From Cunninghamia lanceolata (taxonomy: Eukaryota > Streptophyta > Pinopsida > Cupressales > Cupressaceae), in contig BSBN01001150.1 in NCBI GenBank assembly GCA_027924645.1, positions 3,472,001 to 3,536,000 on the forward strand: DNA of 64,000 bases. The letters run 5' to 3'. The notes under the pieces are model-generated. The model was not told where the DNA came from. It ran no database searches and saw only the letters and a list, made by a program, of their open reading frames with translations. Every line of letters begins with the position of its first letter. The stretch's first letter is position 1. The position numbers were made by a program, and so were the translations under genes. Shown piece after piece: positions 54,450-64,000 of this stretch.

Positions 54450-57400
54450 TCTTTTCTGCGGGCTAGGGGAATGAAAATACCTCTGCAATCTTACCATTGT
54501 GGCTGACATACTTAGCATCCAAGATACTCTTTACATGCTTACAAAACATATCAAAACTTATTTCAAGAGAGTGCAGGTTGTCCAATGATTAGCTCAATAC
54601 TTGCATAGTTGGATCACTTGCATCACAACAAGAGGTAATTAATGGGTAGCCATTATCTGTTATCTCCTTCCTCCACTTGTCCAAAACTTTTGTTTTACCA
54701 TCACCCTCCAAAATGGGAGGTGACTACTTAGTATCTAACTTTTCAATAGCCCACATCTTCTCTTTCACAACTGTTTCGAATAAATTAACTAAAAATTGGC
54801 CACATCCTCAAAATACTTCAACATGTCTGATATTGGCTTCAATTCAGGAGGTGCATTGGGATCATACCTGGCACACCTGAGAAATTCTCTGACTTCCCCA
54901 GTTCTACACAACCATTTTCCTTTTATGCTCAATAACCTTTGTTTGTCAGACTCATGCTTCTAATAAGCTACCCTTAGTTGTGAGTAGGATTTCCAAGTCT
55001 CCTCAACTTTGGCCAAAACATTTGTCACCCTGTTTTTGATCAAATTGGTGACTACCTCCTTAACCTTGTTTTCCTTTTCCTTCATTAGTCTTTTGTTATC
55101 CTCCTTCAACTCTCTAATCTCTGCAAGGAGAGGCTCTGTATCCAATGGAAGAGGCTCTATAGTTGGAATAACTGGAGGAGGGGTTGAAGTACTGGCTCCT
55201 AATGATAGCTGCTGCTTCAGTTTGCTATTTTCTGCAACTACTTGAGCATAATTGAGTTGCAGCTGATTGTAATCCCTTTGCAGTTTGTTTGTGACCGCTT
55301 CTACAAACTGTGCAGTCTATACATTTAGGCTTATAGCCTAGGGAGCAGGGGTATCAAATACTCTTTTTATTAGTACATCCCCTACTAGCTCCCCCAATTC
55401 AACTCTAGGCTTTTTATTGTTTGGGGCTAGGGCCCATATTGCCAGTGTTTCAAACTTAGGGTTAAAGGTTGCACTAGAGAGAGCCTTTTCAATTTGTTCA
55501 TCTGTTACAGCTGAATCATCTCTGGTGATTGTATCAAATGCAATGGCATCTGACAAGGTCCGGTGATGGAGAAGTAGAATATTACTTTTTGCAACTAGTG
55601 CTTTTCCCTCCTCTGGAGTCATTGCGTTTATAGATTGTTGCACTTCTTTCAAGACCTTTTGAGTAATAACATCATATTCTGTTGGGTCTGCTCCAGCCTT
55701 GGCATCTTTAATTTTATTTTGAAACTCCTCATTCCTTACCTTCAAAACATAACTCCTAAATTTAGGAGTGTTGACAAATTCATCATCTTCAAGGAACTTG
55801 TCACATGCCATCACCCTGACATCTTCAATGTCAACAGTAGGGTTCTTCATTACTCTCACTCCCCTATTCTCTGGGGATGAATAAGGTCTTACTAATGAGG
55901 GCCAATTTCTTGTACATGTTCTTCCTCCCCCTCTAAATCAACTACCTCAATTTGCTCAGGGTTTTCTAGATCAATAATTTTAGCTCTTTTGGCAGGGGAA
56001 GGGCCAACTGATTCCCTCTTTACATCATATCCTCTACTTGGGCTACCAAGCTCATAAGTAGGTCCTTATTCTCTTGCAAGGGCAGAGGCAACGAATTGTT
56101 CTGCATTATCCAACATCTTTTCAATTCTCTGGATTGGGTCTTGCACTTCTGCAAACAGGCCTGGGTATGCAGGGTTTATGCTTTTCTTCATCTTCTCATT
56201 TTCCATGATAGTGCCCCACTTAATCCTTAAGTGATGGACATCATTCATTGTAAAACAATTTTTGGCAATGTCTTCATCATAATCCACTTGGTGGAAGTAC
56301 CTGGGCCTTCCCTTGTTGACTCTAGTTCTGTTGATGAAGCCCTTAGGATCAAAATGTTTTGGTTGTTCCAAATACATCCCAAAGCATTACATAACTGAAT
56401 AAATTTGGTCCAACCTAGTCTTATCAGGAATCAAGAAATCACAAAATTTGATGGAAGAAGGAAAGAATGAACCTTTCTTGCAATTCCTCAAATGCTCCTT
56501 ATCAGAATCATTCAATTGCCTTATAACCTCTAAAAATGGCACTCTTTTAGGCACATATTTGGGCAGTACATGGGGGTGGGGTCTCACATCCATAGACCCT
56601 TATGCAAGTAGTGTGCTCATGATAGAACCAATCACCCCAATTGTGATCAATTCTAAGGTGAGGAGTCCTGTCCAGAGGCCTTAAGTTTATCCATTACATC
56701 AGGATGCAACCTCTCACCCTCTGGATCCAAAAATCCAAGGATCCTCCTCACAAAATATTCTTCAAAGATGACATAATCTGCTGTGGCATAATGCATATCC
56801 AACATACATGTCCATACTTGCACTGGTAGCATGTTCCCTTGAGCATCTGAAACCTTGACATGTAGATTCTGGTGCCACATCCCGGATAGAGCAAACAAGT
56901 ACATATGGCACAACAAGGAGTACCATGTGAATTCAACATGGACATCCAGCTTAGACATATTATTCTTGATTTTTGTCATCTGATCATGCATATGGTCAGC
57001 AATGTAGGTTGCATAATCATATGGTTCTTTGACATCTAGGTTTTGAATATCAACAACCATCATCATCAGAGAAACAAACATCCTATCTGACACATCTCTG
57101 CCTAAAACTTGACATAGGCTATGGTAGGTTCTGACAAAATATTCATTAAACATACTGCAATGAAAAGGCTCCTTCTCATCATCATAAATTTTTACCAATT
57201 GTCCATCAACACCCTTTGGCTTGTGCTTTGCTAAGTTATATTCCCTGTAAGCTCATTTCACAGTCTGGTATTTTCTCTTGAAAGCAAGGAGGTCAATTGG
57301 CTTGCTATCTGCAGGGTCTAGATTGAATACAGTGGCAATATATCCCTTGGTAAGCTTGATAAAATTTGAACCATTTCTAGCTATGACTGTCCTTGTAGCT

Positions 57401-57720
57401 GGGTCATACCTCAATGTTGTTGACCTAATCAATTCAGGGTTAGGGAAGACATTTGAATAGATAAGCTTGGCCAAATCATACCTCCAGGCATGACAGATAG
57501 GGACCTTGTAGTTTATTCTCTTATGCCAATGCTCGAAAAGGATCCAACTCGAGACAGATAATTTGGCATCCTGGCAATTATAGCAGTAGTCAAGAAATTT
57601 TTCTTCGGGTATGCTTGGGCCATGCAATTTCAAGGGTGTTTTAGTGGAACCAGGGAGTTGGATCATAATATCCTCATCTAAGCTACATTTTGAAGTGGAG
57701 GGCTGGCCTGACAGACTCAT
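54450..57720 (-). pseudogene. Large broken gene of unknown family (possible retroelement ORF)
   Basis: A long coding region readable across several frames. The start ATG at 57720 opens MSLSGQPSTSKCSLDEDIMI. A stop (TGA, 57255-57253) splits the first frame after RKYQTVK, and the same frame resumes (AYREYNLAKHKPKG) to 56653 with VKIYDDEKEPFHCSMFNEYF and FALSGMWHQNLHVKV. Frameshifts follow: MDVRPHPHVLPKYVPKRVPF (56593-56387), then FINRTRVNKGRPRYFHQVDY (to 56066), then KNPTVDIEDVRVMACDKFLE (55859-55338). A coiled-coil part follows (EIRELKEDNKRLMKEKENKV, ending 54960), with decayed sequence to about 54450. The total would exceed 1000 residues. I know no catalytic motif in it. Position next to an LTR suggests a gag-like or non-autonomous retroelement protein, but a decayed host gene is possible. 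Confidence 0.55.
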
Positions 57721-59189
57721 TTTTACTTTTATGAAGGTAGCTTATGGTTTTTATGGTTGACAATGGCTCTAAAAGCTTTAGAATTAACTTGTAGTTTGAA
57801 AAACCAGGTACAAAGGAGGAACAATTACTTACTAGTTTTGGCGCTTTGCAGAAGCCCGAGATCACTTTTTCCTACTTGTTTTGATGATTTCTTCACTCTG
57901 GATGCAATCACTCTCTTGAAAATGATAGAGAATACCTTAATTCAACCCGTTTTTTGCTGAATTCTTACACAATTCTCTGTATTAATAGAGATCGCGGTGG
58001 TCATTACTCAATTCGTACTGCAAGCACTTGGAAATCTTTCTCTTTTAAAAATTTGAATTTGGGCCATCGATCTGTTCCTCACACTTTGAAATCCACGGTC
58101 CTAATTGGCTGACTAGATTAGACAATTTTCGTCACCTTCTTTGAATAGTCTTCATCCAATCGGGACAAACCAAGTCATCTGTACCCTTTCTGCAAATGGT
58201 GTCACTTTTTGTATGAGCTGGATATGTGGCAAGACCTCATGACATAGCAGCCTGTGATGGCCCACCTCTTACCTACCACGCGTGGGCTTGCTTTAGCTCC
58301 TAAATGCCTGCCTTTCATTCGATCCTCACTTCTTAAACAAGAGAATGCCACGTGTTGCCATGTCGTGACCACGTAGCGCATATTCCATCTTGTGAGATTC
58401 TTCATGCGATGATGCACAACCGTTGGATCAAGTCTTTCTCATACCATCTTTATATTGGTAGTTGGCAACAAGAGGTTGGTTGATGCAGGGCCTTTAATAA
58501 AAGAGGATGCTGGCTCAGATCCCTTGACACGTGTCGATATATTGTAGCCGCAGAACGAATATTCTCTCTTGACAGATTCCTCATGTGCTCTTGCGCAACC
58601 ATTAGATTTCATCCTTTTTGTAGATCACTTCTCGGCATGAGACCTGGCAGCCTTTGATTCATCGATTAGGAGCATCGATCAAATGGCTGTAAGCCATACC
58701 TTTCTGACAGTTGACACTTTATTGTGACTACGCAGGGGGACGATGATGTCACCGATGATGTGTTGCGATGCTGCATTATAAGATTAAATAAACATTAATA
58801 CTTAGCAGATGACCTAGGACATCAAAGCTTTGATTTTTAACCGATGACAACAAGTAATGACTAAGTTAAGGGGCCGGTCAACCTACAAACACAATAAAAT
58901 GAAGTTATAACTTAAGTAACCGACAACCTTCAACAGACAGTCAACAAGGGGATATGACATAAAGTGCAAAACTTAGGGAAATAAGGATAAAGGATCTTCA
59001 AAGGTGAACATTAGAATATTATGAACCTAAAACCCTAAACCCTAAGGGGTACTACCATGCCCATTTGGTTTTGTAAACATACTTTTGTATGTTATCAATG
59101 TATATTGTTGTATATGTCTGTATGACTTTTTTGTACATGCCTATATGGCTTGATATATACACTATATGTTATTTTCATGACATTATATT
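57721..59189. other. Upstream region of the unknown gene, no other gene
   Basis: Contains the duplicated G-box block and, nearer the gene, a donor-like ACTAGTAAGTAAT (about 57825-57837, minus strand) that could follow a leader exon. From 58780 to 59189 there is AT-rich DNA with CCCTAAACCCTAA at 59032, too short to be telomeric. Confidence 0.35.
58180..58640 (-). promoter_or_regulatory. Duplicated G-box-bearing block upstream of the unknown gene
   Basis: Two related blocks about 187 bp apart carry CCACGTGTTG (58349) and the perfect palindrome GACACGTGTC (58535). Each is followed by an AATATTC- or GCATATTCC-type word and GAGATTCTTCATGCGATGATGCACAACCG or its variant. A further palindrome CCACGCGTGG lies at 58267. 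These are ACGT-core sites used by bZIP/bHLH factors. They lie 0.5-0.9 kb upstream of the 57720 start codon. Confidence 0.4.
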
Positions 59190-60215
59190 TTTATGACATT
59201 ATATATATTTTCATGACATTATATATATTGAAAACATCCTTGCAAAATTCATTTTGTGCATATCTTGCAATCATTGCATTCCATGAGATTGCATTTATTT
59301 GAGGCATCATGTCAAACAGTTCACGTGCCTTGTCTGTGCTTCCACACTTTGCATACATGTTTACAAGGGCAGTTGCAAATAGAACATGTGACAAAATTCC
59401 TATATCCTGTATGCTTTGATGGTTGTCCACACCTTGTTCCCAAGATCCCATTCTGGCATAGGCAAGGAGGATGTTGGATAATGTTGTGGAAATTGGCTTG
59501 ACACCCGCCAATTGCATTTTCTTGAAATTTTCTTTAAAGCCTTATCAAAAAATCCATTTTGTGCATATCTTGCAATCATTGCATTCCATGAGACAACATT
59601 TCTTTGAGGCATCATGTCAAATAGTTCACGTGCATTATTTATGCTTCCACACAAGTTGCATACATGTCTACAAGGGTAGTTGCAAATACAACATTTGACA
59701 AAATTCTTATATCCTGTATTCTTTGATTGCTACCCATACCCTGTTCCAAAGATCCTAATTTGACATAGGTAAGGAGGATACTTACAAAGGTTATGGAATT
59801 TGGTTTTACACATGCCAGTTGCATTTTCTTGAAAGTTTATAAAGCCTTTTCAAAAAATCCATTTTGTATTTATCTTGCAATCATTACATTCCATGAGATG
59901 GCATCTCTTTGAGGTGTCATGCCAAACTATTCACATGCCTTGTCTATGCTTCCACACTTCGCATACATGTCTACAAGGGCAGCTACAAACACAACATCTG
60001 ACAAAATTCCTATATCCTTTATTCTTTGATGGTTGTCCATACCCTAATCTGAAGATCCTATTTTGGCATAGGCAAGGAGGATGCTGGATAAGGTTGTGGA
60101 ATTTGGATTTACACCCGCCGATTGCATTTTCTTGAAAGTTTGTTTGAAGCCTTATCAAAAAATCCATTTTGTGCATATCTTGCAATCATTGCATTCCATG
60201 AGACAACATTTCCCC
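59190..60215 (-). pseudogene. Tandem PLS-type PPR pseudogene
   Basis: A run of PPR motifs on the minus strand with DNA-level units of 305, 305 and 295 bp (anchor ATTTTGTGCATATCTTGCAA at 59251, 59556, 59861 and 60156). 305 bp is about 102 codons, the size of one P-L-S triplet. Each unit carries versions of [20 protein letters not shown], then HVLFATALVNMYAKCGSTDK, then [10 protein letters not shown] and [12 protein letters not shown]. In different units the frame is closed by stops or shifted. Live PLS proteins bind organelle transcripts for RNA editing. No start, E or DYW domain is seen. The high similarity between units points to recent triplet amplification before decay. Confidence 0.85.
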
Positions 60216-60794
60216 CATTTCCCCCATGTTTATGTTAGCTTTTGTTGGAGTTACAACATTCCTTCATTTGTGATGTGCATAACATGTTATAATTGTACAT
60301 GCTTACAACAAGTGATTTATGCTACAATGAAGCACACCATGATGAAATAAGAAGATGCATATTTACAACATTTAAGAATACGATAGTGTTTCTCATGTCA
60401 TCAATACATGTTATATCCCTTACTTTCTCATGCAAATGGATAAACTATGTTTTCATCTTCACATACATGGCTTTCAACATGTGACAATAAACCACTACAA
60501 GTTGTATATATGCTTAACAACAAGTATACATGTGATACAACACCTCAAAACATGCATTGAATTAGGTGAGTGGTTATTTTATTGGTGGTTATGTTCATTT
60601 TGGACATAAAATAATAATGGTTATTTTAATACAAATTATTCATAGAACTTGTAATTTGCAATCTTGTTCTTTATGCCTATTCCTTTTGTAAATTGAAACA
60701 AAAGATGGAATACTTGCCCATATTCTATGCACCTACATTAGTGACCAATGTAATTTAACACAAGGAGAGAGACATAGGGAGAACACCATTGATG
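60216..60794. other. Noncoding stretch, nothing recognised
   Basis: AT-rich. It separates the PPR pseudogene from the Copia LTR. Confidence 0.4.
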
Positions 60795-60799
60795 AAAAC

Positions 60800-62094
60800 T
60801 GTTGGATCTAGGGCATACAACTGAGAGGGGGGGGGGTGAATCAGTTGTATAAAACTTCTTGTCATTCAAACACTTAACTCACTGTTGTTAGTTAGCAGCA
60901 TATCAAATAATCATCCATGGAAGCATAATACATAAACACAAGAGCAGATAAGCATCAACACATTGAACACCAAGATTTTGACGTGGAAAACCCGGTTAAG
61001 GGAAAAACCACGGGGTGATTAACCCAAGAATTATTCTCTGTTAGAAGAATAAAAGAAAAATGAATGGCACATGCCAATAAGGGCTCACTGCCCGAGCACA
61101 CTGCTCACAAAGAGGCCCACTGCCTACAAGGAGACACACTGTCTACAAAGTGATGAAAATCACAGTCTTGAACTGGAGAATGACATCTCTACCATGTCCG
61201 GATCAGTTCCAATTAAGCCCAACAATCTCTGCTCTGCTTTTCGCACGTTTCTTCGCTATACCATGCTCATCCTCACTCCTCGCTCTGAAATGAACTCACA
61301 AACCGTTATTTATACAAGACATCGACTTAGGAACAAACATCTAAGTCGGCAAACAACCATAGGAGTATCCGCAAGATGAATAACACATCCGGTCGGCCAT
61401 CACAAGAACATTCGCAGGATGAACAACTCATCCGGTCGGCTACATAGAGCAAGAACTTCATCCGGAAGAATAATTTCAATTCCGGGCTCTACCATCAATG
61501 CGGACCAACAACACAACCTAAACAAGATCCAAGAATCTTCACAAGCTTGTCTGAATGTCCGGATACATCCGCACTTCCTCTGCTTACTGGGATCTCTTGT
61601 CTTCCTCATCCGGAACTTCAAGAACACAGTCTGTCGCCACTGTCATAATGTAAGAGGTACTTCCGGACCTCCAAATCATACACAAATCAGGATGACACAT
61701 CACAAGGACATCCCAAACACTCCTTCCAATCCGCAGATTAGGATAATACAATTCCGGACCTCACCGGACCGTTTTGTGATCCTCTGTCACCTCCGGATAC
61801 TTGCCGGACCCGGTTCTATACCGGCAGCCACAACTCCTTCAGATCTTCATGCGGACCTCTGAAATCTTAACTGTAGCATCTCAAGACTCATATCTACTAA
61901 CCCTTTAATCCGCATCCTCCGGTTCTCATCCTATACAGTACATTTACCTTCTTCTCATCACTGTTCTTCACTGTTCCTGACTGAGACTAATTTTCTCAAT
62001 ATCCTCAGCACACAGCTCATCAAATCCTTCTTGTCAATGCAATATGAGTATGTTGACATCAATGACAACACTGGATAACCTCATACTTGCAACA
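60800..62094 (-). repeat. 3' LTR of Copia element 2
   Basis: 1295 bp, plus strand TGTTGGATCTAGGG to ACTTGCAACA. It has the GGGGGGGTGAATCAG and GACGTGGAAAACCCGG / GAAAAACCACGG words. From 61190 to 61930 it holds more than a dozen CCGG sites, mostly as TCCGG. Confidence 0.85.
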
Positions 62095-62107
62095 ATCTCC
62101 CCCTTTG
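62095..62107 (-). other. Polypurine tract of Copia element 2
   Basis: Minus strand CAAAGGGGGAGAT next to the LTR start TGTTGCAAGTATG, the same form as in element 1. Confidence 0.8.
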
Positions 62108-62382
62108 TCATTGATGGCAACATATGATGTGAAAAACCATTAAGACAAGAACTTCATCTTTTCATATGTCTTCTCTTCCTTTACTGCTCCCCCTTTGATC
62201 ATCAACCACTTGTTTTTCACATGTCTTCTCTCCCCCTTTGACATCAATGGCAAAGGGCTCATACTTGCAATTCTCATGCATCAGAATCATACTAGTTGCT
62301 CCCCCTTAGTTGCAGCTCCTCATTAGTCCGGATCACAAGATATGACTGTGATAGCCACCGGACTGATGCACATCAGTGCATC

Positions 62383-64000
62383 TTAGTTCATCACCGGAGG
62401 GGCCATGACCCCTAACTTCTCCCGGAGATATTCAAAGGAGTCCTTGGGAAGAGGTTTAGTAAAGATATCTGCAATCTGATCCTTGGAGGGAACATACTCC
62501 AATCTGACTTCTTCCTTGTTTACTTGTTCTCTCAAAAAGTGAAATTTGATAGATATGTGCTTAGTCTTAGAATGCAATACCGGATTCTTGGAAATATTAA
62601 TTGCACTTGAATTATCACAGAAAATTGTGATAGGCTCCTCATATTCAACTTTAATGTCTCTTAGCATCTGCTTCATCCACAAGATTTGAGTGCAACTACC
62701 TGCTGCTGCAATGTATTCTGCTTCAGTTGTAGACAGAGATATTGCATCTTGTTTCTTGCTTAGCCAAGAAACCAATCTCTTCCCCAAAAAGAATGCTCCA
62801 CCACTAGTGCTCTTCCGGTCATCCACATCTCCTGCCCAATCTGCATCTGTGTAAGCATGAAGAGAGAAATCCGGATCTCTAGGATACCATAGACCATACT
62901 CAACTGTTCCTTTCAAGTATCTAAAAATTCTTTTGATTGCCATAACATGAGATTCTCTAGGATCAGCCTGGAATCTTGCCACAAGACCAACAGCCTGCAT
63001 TATATCTGGTCTAGTTTGAGTGAGATACAACAATCCACCAATCATTGATCTATACTTTGTCTGATCTGCCTTTGGAGAATCATCATTTTTGCTTAACTTA
63101 CATCCGGTTGCCATAGGAGTGTTCATAGGCTTTGAGTCTTCCATACCAAATTTCTTTAACAATTCTTTCACATATTTGGTCTGAGAGATGAAGATCCCTT
63201 CTTTTGTTTGAGTAATTTGCAGACCCAAGAAGAAATTCATTTCACCAAGCATAGACATTTCAAACTCACTTTTCATCTGATTTGCAAAAGTTTTGCACAT
63301 ACTATCTCTTCCTCCAAAAATGATATCATCCACAAACACTTCAACAATTAGAATGTTTTCATGATCAATTTTGAAATATAAGTTACTGTCAGCAGTACCT
63401 TTGTTGAATCCAATCTGCACAAGATGCTTATCCAACCTTTCATACCATGCTCTTGGGGCTTGCTTCAATCCATACAAAGCTTTCTTCAACTTGCAGACCA
63501 TATCATTATTATCAGACAATTGAAATCCATCCGGTTGTTCAATGTAGACTTCTTCTTCCAGATCACCATTTAGGAAGGCAGACTTGACATCCATCTGATA
63601 TACCTTGAAGTCTTTGAAGGCAGCAAATGCAAGAAGTAATCTGACTGCTTCAATTCTTGCTACCGGAGCAAAAGTCTCTTCAAAGTCAATTCCTTCTATT
63701 TGAGAGTAGCCTTTGCAGACCAATCTAGCTTTGTTTCTGATTACTTCACCAGCTTCATTTAGTTTGTTCCGGAAGACCCACTTGGTTCCAATTACATTCC
63801 TGTCTCTAGGTCTGGGAACAAGATCCCAAGTATGATTTTTCTCAATTTGCATCAGTTCATCTTCCATTGCTTTGGTCCAGTTTTCATCATTGCAGGCTTC
63901 ATTTATTGTTTTAGGTTCAATCTTTGAAATCAGACAACATTCATTCTGATCTTGAGCAATATTCCTTCTAGTTTGTACACCTTTGCTTCTGTCACCTATG
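62383..64000 (-). CDS. Copia polyprotein, reverse transcriptase and RNase H (partial, intact frame)
   Basis: Open from the window edge ([16 protein letters not shown]) through 62383, about 538 residues. The ATG at 63867 is internal to the polyprotein. [77 protein letters not shown] and the active site FVDDIIFGG with both aspartates. RNase [31 protein letters not shown] and [11 protein letters not shown], keeping the acidic residues. The tail is [13 protein letters not shown] and [20 protein letters not shown], ending at a stop 289 bp before the LTR. The enzyme copies element RNA into DNA in cytoplasmic particles. No lesion is seen, so this copy may be recently active or still competent. Confidence 0.93.
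   Translation of the reverse strand, partial: IGDRSKGVQTRRNIAQDQNECCLISKIEPKTINEACNDENWTKAMEDELMQIEKNHTWDLVPRPRDRNVIGTKWVFRNKLNEAGEVIRNKARLVCKGYSQIEGIDFEETFAPVARIEAVRLLLAFAAFKDFKVYQMDVKSAFLNGDLEEEVYIEQPDGFQLSDNNDMVCKLKKALYGLKQAPRAWYERLDKHLVQIGFNKGTADSNLYFKIDHENILIVEVFVDDIIFGGRDSMCKTFANQMKSEFEMSMLGEMNFFLGLQITQTKEGIFISQTKYVKELLKKFGMEDSKPMNTPMATGCKLSKNDDSPKADQTKYRSMIGGLLYLTQTRPDIMQAVGLVARFQADPRESHVMAIKRIFRYLKGTVEYGLWYPRDPDFSLHAYTDADWAGDVDDRKSTSGGAFFLGKRLVSWLSKKQDAISLSTTEAEYIAAAGSCTQILWMKQMLRDIKVEYEEPITIFCDNSSAINISKNPVLHSKTKHISIKFHFLREQVNKEEVRLEYVPSKDQIADIFTKPLPKDSFEYLREKLGVMAPPVMN

Larger units (their letters stand above)
60800..64000 (-). mobile_element. Copia LTR retrotransposon 2, young-looking, runs off the right edge
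   Basis: Minus orientation. The 3' LTR (60800-62094), a polypurine tract and the end of an intact polyprotein are in the window. It is related to element 1 (same RT and LTR words) but retains CpG-rich sites and an unbroken frame. The 5' LTR and the second target duplication lie outside; the left flank is AAAAC. Confidence 0.9.

Noticed and set aside
59032..59044. CCCTAAACCCTAA telomere-like word
   Set aside because: Less than two full repeats; no array.

Overview
The window reads as nuclear DNA of a seed plant. It is gene-poor, intron-bearing and filled with nested, decayed transposable elements. The mix (a malectin-domain receptor kinase, PLS-type PPR fragments, several Copia and Gypsy lineages, a long solo LTR, a large RPA-bearing Helitron) fits a giant, slowly purged genome such as a gymnosperm's. 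That placement is inference; nothing in the window fixes the species. No tRNA, rRNA or CRISPR was seen.

Layout. 1-1063 (-): the first visible exons of a malectin-like receptor kinase that runs off the left edge. 1200-2528 and about 16511-19480 are the two halves of one roughly 3 kb noncoding unit, and 19490-22370 is a second, adjacent copy. That second copy serves as an empty-site reference. It exposes a 327 bp MITE-like insertion (1238-1564) and a 1.4 kb non-autonomous LTR element with a perfect AGACA target duplication (17217-18615). Copy A is also split by a Helitron (3' end at 2529, proposed 5' end near 13598) carrying a Rep-helicase gene, an RPA1-like gene, a third small ORF and a 140 bp minisatellite. 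13599-16510 is a stretch with exon-like islands of unclear origin. 22620-31125 (-) is a complete but dead Copia element (LTRs, TSD AAGTT, PBS, PPT, gag-pro-int-RT-RH). 31895-35513 looks like a solo Gypsy-type LTR with a 54 bp minisatellite. 35880-36590 (+) is a dead PPR fragment. 36600-43980 is mostly featureless AT-rich DNA. 43985-44600 (+) is a Copia PBS and gag remnant. 46000-48118 (+) is a promoter-rich LTR with five TGACGTCA palindromes, followed by a decayed Gypsy gag/protease fragment (to 50050). 50257-51209 is a terminal-inverted-repeat element. 52500-53180 (+) holds a chain of phase-0 exons of unknown function. 53286-54419 (-) is an inverted relative of the 47 kb LTR, and 54450-57720 (-) is a large broken gene of unknown family just upstream of it. 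59190-60215 (-) is a tandem PPR pseudogene with 305 bp triplet units. 60800 to the right edge (-) is a young-looking Copia element with intact RT and RNase H.

How the parts relate. The Helitron genes would work together: Rep-helicase for rolling-circle transposition, RPA-like protein as single-strand binder. The Rep frame has two in-frame TGA stops, while the RPA frame is intact after one intron. The two Copia elements are related and run in the same orientation. The left one has lost CpG sites and catalytic residues; the right one keeps both. The most unusual items are the Helitron with its undescribed third ORF, the unknown 54.4-57.7 kb gene, the phase-0 exon chain at 52.6-53.0 kb, an ORF carried inside the Copia LTR, and the TGACGTCA cluster.
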